In this document: positions 56,352-60,391 of the stretch, in pieces
Layout: each line of letters starts with the position of its first letter
Numbering within the stretch: position 1 is the first letter of the stretch
Origin: Arachnopeziza araneosa
Lineage: Eukaryota; Ascomycota; Leotiomycetes; Helotiales; Arachnopezizaceae
Assembly: GCA_003988855.1 (NCBI GenBank)
Contig: QYAI01000153.1
Span: 1-60,391 of the forward strand
Length of the DNA: 60,391 bases
Reading direction: 5' to 3'
The notes under the pieces: generated by a model
The model's input: the letters and a program-made list of their open reading frames with translations, nothing else
What the model was told of the DNA's origin: nothing
Databases searched by the model: none
Position numbers and translations under genes: made by a program

Positions 56352-57593
56352 AACTGGTAATAAATTTATCGTCAATTTTCTTTTGCATTCAAACTTTCAA
56401 TATATCATAGCCGCTGTTAACTGCTTCTATTCTTCTCTTCCTAGACCTTTTTCTTGATATCATCTGGGGAATCATGACTCACTCTCTGCTGGTTCACATG
56501 CACTATGGTTGTCTCCATTTAGTGAACACATAATCTCACGACCAACTGACTCGCCTTGGTCAGTGATACCTATATTCTCAAATCTTAAATCAAATATCCG
56601 AATCCGAGAATGAAATCCATATCTGTTCGTAGCCTTTGTAATTCCGCTTTTCTTTCAAAATATGTCCACCTTCTACTCCTCCACCGCATACAAACCCTTC
56701 CAATCCCACATCTCTCTAACTGCATATCCAAGACCTCACCTCTCTCCACGCAAACCCACCCTATCAAGCCACCACCAGCTGCCCCAAACCTAGTAAGGAA
56801 ATCGCCTAGCGCTAAACTAAAGCCAAGTCAATAGCCAACAACCCTTTTTATAGTGCAGAGATACGTAGACCCCTCCCCAACACCAGAGTGAATACAATCC
56901 AGTCATACGGGGTGAATATACCCACCTCCTGCGCTCCCGGCATGCATAAATCACCGACGCAGCCTGCAGAAACCACACGAACATTCGAGTCAACGCAACT
57001 AAACGGGTCCCTGGCTCGGCCTCATTTCAACATGAGACGGTGCTTTATATGTAGAATGTGACGCGAGTGGCGGCGATGCGGGTCAGATTGACTTTTTCGG
57101 TGGTTTGCGTGGGTTTGGCTGTTGTCGGGTGGGGTTTTGCTGTCGAGATGATGGTGAAATGGAGTGGAGGAATGAGATGAAATTTGTCGTCGGATCAATT
57201 CGGCGAGTGTGAGATTTGTTTTTGTGGAGGCTGATGTGAGTCTTGGAGGAAGTAGTATTAAACGAGATAATTACAGGCGATTTTTCTCAACGAGCCAGAT
57301 ACCCTTCGCTTGGTCCTTCTCTACTTCGATCCCTTCACTTCTCTTCCAATCATGAATCATCTCGTTTCTCCTTTGGAATTCCCAAATCCATCACAAATCC
57401 ACGGGGCCATGGTCCCAATTCCAACCAATCCACGACCCAAGAAACAAACTTACAACGCAATCATCCTTGCACAAATCTTTTACCTCAATTCCAGCAGCCC
57501 AAGCACCTGAACAATCATCTTTAAACCTTCAAGTCCCGAAAGGATGAAATTTGCTTGGGTGTAGCCAGAGCCTTGGAGAAGTTGAAAAGCGAT
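56352..57593. other. Convergent intergenic region
   Basis: 3' flanks of the Zn2Cys6 gene (plus) and the HET-ankyrin gene (minus). Overlapping short frames only (up to 93 codons), no domains. Confidence 0.4.
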
Positions 57594-60000
57594 TCAGGAA
57601 CTGCGTAGATGGGATAAATGAGGCATGTTCTCCCAATCAACTTTCGCCTTGCCGGTCTCGAGCAGCAGCTTAACGATAGCATAGTGCTCGTTTTCTGCTG
57701 CATACCACAGCGGCGTCCGATTCAAGTAATCTTTCCAGTTAACGTCGACCTTGCCGGTCTCGAGTAGCAGCTTGACGATAGCCTCGTGCCCGTTTTCTGC
57801 TGCTAGCAATAGCGGTGTCTTATAGTACTTAGTTTTCGAATCGGCCTCGACTTCGCCGGTCTCGAGTAGCAGCTTGACGACAGCTTCGTGCCCGAGATCA
57901 GCTGCTAGCGATATCAGCGTCTGATTAAAGTCATCCTTCCAGTCAACCTCGACTTCGCCGGTCTCGAGTAGCAGCTTAACGACAGCCTCGTGCCCGAAAC
58001 TAGTTGCTAGCGATATCGGCGTCTGATTAAAGTCATCCTTCCAGTCAACGTCGACCTTGCCGGTCTCGAGTAGCAGCTTGACGACAGCCTCGTGCCCGTT
58101 TTCTGCTGCTAGTAATAGCGGTGTCTGATTGTCCTTATTCTTCGAATCGGCCTCGACTTCGCCGGTCTCGAGTAGCAGCTTGACGACAGCTTCGTGCCCG
58201 AAGCTAGCTGCGAGAAGCAGTGGCGTCTCACTGGATTTCCTATCTTGTATATCTGGATTGATCTCCTTAAGCAATAGCTTAACGACGTCTTCGTGCCCTT
58301 CTCTAGCAGCAAATGACATCAAAGTCCGACTGCAATCGCTAATCGGCCTAGGAAGATACTCTTTTCCAAATGTCGCTGCATAGCAACTTCCTACTGCTTC
58401 GATTCTCTTATCTGCTTCTTGCGCCTCGTGCAAGTCATCCAATATCATTATATCGTTCCATAATCCAATCAAGTGAATCAAATGATCTTTGGACTCAGCA
58501 TTTGAATGCTCTAGCACTTGACTATGTATCTTTATTAACCTTTCATACTCTCCTCGATCTTGTGGCTTTCCTTGAGGACTCGCCCAATCCCAGACAAGTA
58601 GGAAGTCCCGCGAAAACTGTATTGTCGATTGAGAAATCTCTAGCCATTCAGAACTACGATCTTCGTTCAATGTAGTCACCGCAATTAAGATAACGGCAAA
58701 GTGGTCCTCACATAGCCTAATGATCATAGGTTTTGAAGCCCCATATTGAAGGTAGATAATGTCGCGTTCTTGGATAGATTTTGCTGACGCTTGAAGCGTC
58801 CATTCCATTATGTCATACTGATGGAGCTGATTCCAAACTTCCCCCTCAATCGTGTCGTGCCGCCGATCCCGAGCTATCTTCTCAATCGTGATAATCATAT
58901 TCTGTCTATCATCTCTTCGTATCGAGGTCACCTGTCCAAGGATACAGCCCTTGCTCTTGAATTTTGCCCTTTGGCCAGACACCTCTACAGCCATGTCTTT
59001 ACCGAGAACAGTCTTAACAAGTTGCGCGAATAGTTCCTCCCAGGAAATGGTATAATTGGGTTGTAAGCCGGCTTTACCAGGATCATCTAGGCTCATACCA
59101 AATAAAGCATATACCTTATCGCGAGGATCAGAAGCTTGGCGTATATGGAACATATCTACTAGCCCAGCTAAAGAACTTATACCTAGTGAGAATCTCTCTA
59201 GTGATCTTTCAATATGTTTAGGCCGGAGGCCAGCTTGTTCTATCAGGTTGAGTAACGAAGGAAGACTCTGTAATTCTGGATACGCTGTATCAGAGAGCTT
59301 CGGTAATTTAAGTAATACTTTCAGGCCTAAGCAGAACGCGTAGCCGTCAATCTCCGTAGAGCCACACATGATTGTGACGTGCCGAGCTGCGGCAACCTCT
59401 TGGAGTACCTAATGTAATTGCATCAGCATTGTATTCTAGCTACAGTGAAGAGTTTATCCTTACCCAGATGCATTGGAACCAAGGCCGTTGAAGCAAGTTG
59501 AGAATTGCTTGCTGATTTATCTCTTCCTGTAAATGCTCTTGGAGTCTTTCATTGGCAGCAAGTCGTACATTCTCGAGCACTTCATCTGTATCCTCTGTCT
59601 TGTCTCCTAGCCACACAACTACCCGATGTGCGCTGCTATAGATCTTCGCCATAAGTTGAACCTGTTGACCTTGCTCTTCTAAGTTTTTCTGATTTATGCA
59701 AACGGCATCTACCCATATAATTCGTTCGAAGAAGTGATCTCGAAGATGTAGTAGCGCAGCGTGTAGGTTCACTGTGACAAGAAATTGATTCCCGTCTACG
59801 TAGATAGGTAGAGTCTTGCTTGGATCGCCCCATGTGTAAGATAAAGCTTCGTACCGGTGAGATCGTAAACCTGACTTGTGTAGAGAATAGTTGTGAAGCT
59901 TGCATTGTAAAGGTTTAGCCTCGTCTTCACTCGGTAATAGGCGGATCAGGCGAGTATAATCGCCTTCCGACGGAAGCGCAAGATATTGATACCAAGACAT
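57594..60000 (-). CDS. HET domain-ankyrin repeat fusion protein
   Basis: Exons complement of 57594-59408 and 59464-60000 (GTAAGG...TTAG, 55 nt, phase 0) give 783 residues. The N-terminus holds a full HET domain: YEALSYTWGDPSKTLPIYVD, LLHLRDHFFERIIWVDAVCI, NQKNLEEQGQQVQLMAKIY and RVVVWLGD. RPWFQCIW leads across the splice into VLQEVAAARHV. A linker follows with DPRDKVYALFGMS and further helical sequence to about residue 555. The C-terminal quarter is an array of seven 34-residue ankyrin repeats with core GHEAVVKLLLETG, nearly identical at DNA level. Fungal HET-ankyrin proteins are candidates for cell-death receptors in which the repeat array senses a ligand and the HET domain acts as effector. 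The frame is intact and ends 8 residues after the last repeat. Confidence 0.92.
57618..58335 (-). repeat. Array of seven ankyrin-coding repeats, 102-bp period
   Basis: The anchor ggtctcgag recurs at 57654, 57756, 57858, 57960 and on at exactly 102 bp. Six of the seven units are close copies; the N-terminal-most unit is diverged (DVVKLLLKEINPD). Differences between units cluster at the residues just before GHE and just after LLLETG. Confidence 0.93.
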
Positions 60001-60391
60001 AGTATTAAATCCTGTCTATGGAGTATCAAATGTGTGTGTTTGTTGAATAGTTCTGATGAATGACTTGGGGATAGGTAAAGTGATCCCAAAGGTAGGATGC
60101 CCGTTCGCAAGTTGTGCTAAAGGCTACGGCTGGAGGATTCGAAGTTTGAAAACACGCCGCCCAATTTCACAGCAGAGACCGAGAGAGTTGATCAAGTTGC
60201 ACGGTGTTCATCCACTTGCATGATTTTGATGCTGAATTCCGCTGTAGTCCTAATCCTCATCTTCCTTTACCTTCGAATGTACAACGCAGACATAACCGAA
60301 GTCCCGCTTGAAAACACGCCCCGCACCGAAACACGCGAAGACGCGTTCTCCCATCCACACAAAATAAGTGAGAAATCGATCAAATCGCAGC
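60001..60391 (-). promoter_or_regulatory. Upstream region of HET-ankyrin gene
   Basis: Non-coding to the window edge; no gene supported and no TATA element assigned with confidence. Confidence 0.35.

Noticed and set aside
57618..58335. Regularly spaced repeats resembling a CRISPR-like array
   Set aside because: They are 102-bp ankyrin codon repeats within an open frame, in a eukaryotic genome.
1..60391. Intact transposable element
   Set aside because: No transposase, reverse transcriptase or integrase motif and no long terminal repeats were found by eye; short relics remain possible.

Overview
The window is nuclear DNA of a filamentous ascomycete (Pezizomycotina; a leotiomycete is my best guess, by inference only). 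The evidence is short spliceosomal introns of about 45-70 nt with GTRNGT donors and YAG acceptors, genes on both strands without operons, and fungal families: HET, fungal STAND/NACHT, Uds1, Zn2Cys6, a QutR-like protein and MFS hexose transport. I recognised no rRNA, tRNA, CRISPR array or intact transposon. I rebuilt splice structures by hand, keeping the reading frame across each junction.

Layout. 0-3 kb: a GH93-type exo-arabinanase relic that breaks off near 772 against unrelated DNA, then weak minus-strand relics. 3-6 kb: an intact four-exon flavin monooxygenase (minus) and a small VOC/glyoxalase-like protein (plus). 6.8-7.75 kb: a broken GH95 fucosidase-like gene. 8.3-17 kb: a self/non-self-type block made of a frameshifted STAND-N/ankyrin relic, an intact HET protein, a candidate small multi-exon gene and an intact 1000-residue NACHT protein. 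18-29 kb: a Vps62-family membrane protein, a dynamin-like GTPase, a GT8 glycosyltransferase and a membrane-anchored Kelch protein. 29.7-31.4 kb: a HET pseudogene with an in-frame stop. 32-43.6 kb: a QutR-like dead-enzyme protein, a hexose transporter, an atypical SDR and the septation-linked Uds1 protein. 43.6-49.5 kb: a long stretch with no convincing gene. 49.5-56.4 kb: an M1-family leukotriene-A4-hydrolase-like aminopeptidase, a minus-strand relic, and an SDR divergent from a Zn2Cys6 regulator. 57.6-60 kb: a HET-ankyrin fusion whose ankyrin repeats are almost identical at exactly 102-bp spacing.

Taken together, the window mixes conserved housekeeping genes with five HET/STAND/NACHT loci, three intact and two decayed. 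That is the birth-and-death pattern expected of fungal allorecognition or immune-receptor genes. The two broken glycoside hydrolases suggest local loss of plant-polysaccharide degradation. The most interesting candidates are the HET-ankyrin fusion with homogenised, shuffled repeats, the NACHT protein with an unclassified C-terminal half, and the QutR-like protein that lacks a visible kinase P-loop and has lost the shikimate-dehydrogenase catalytic aspartate.
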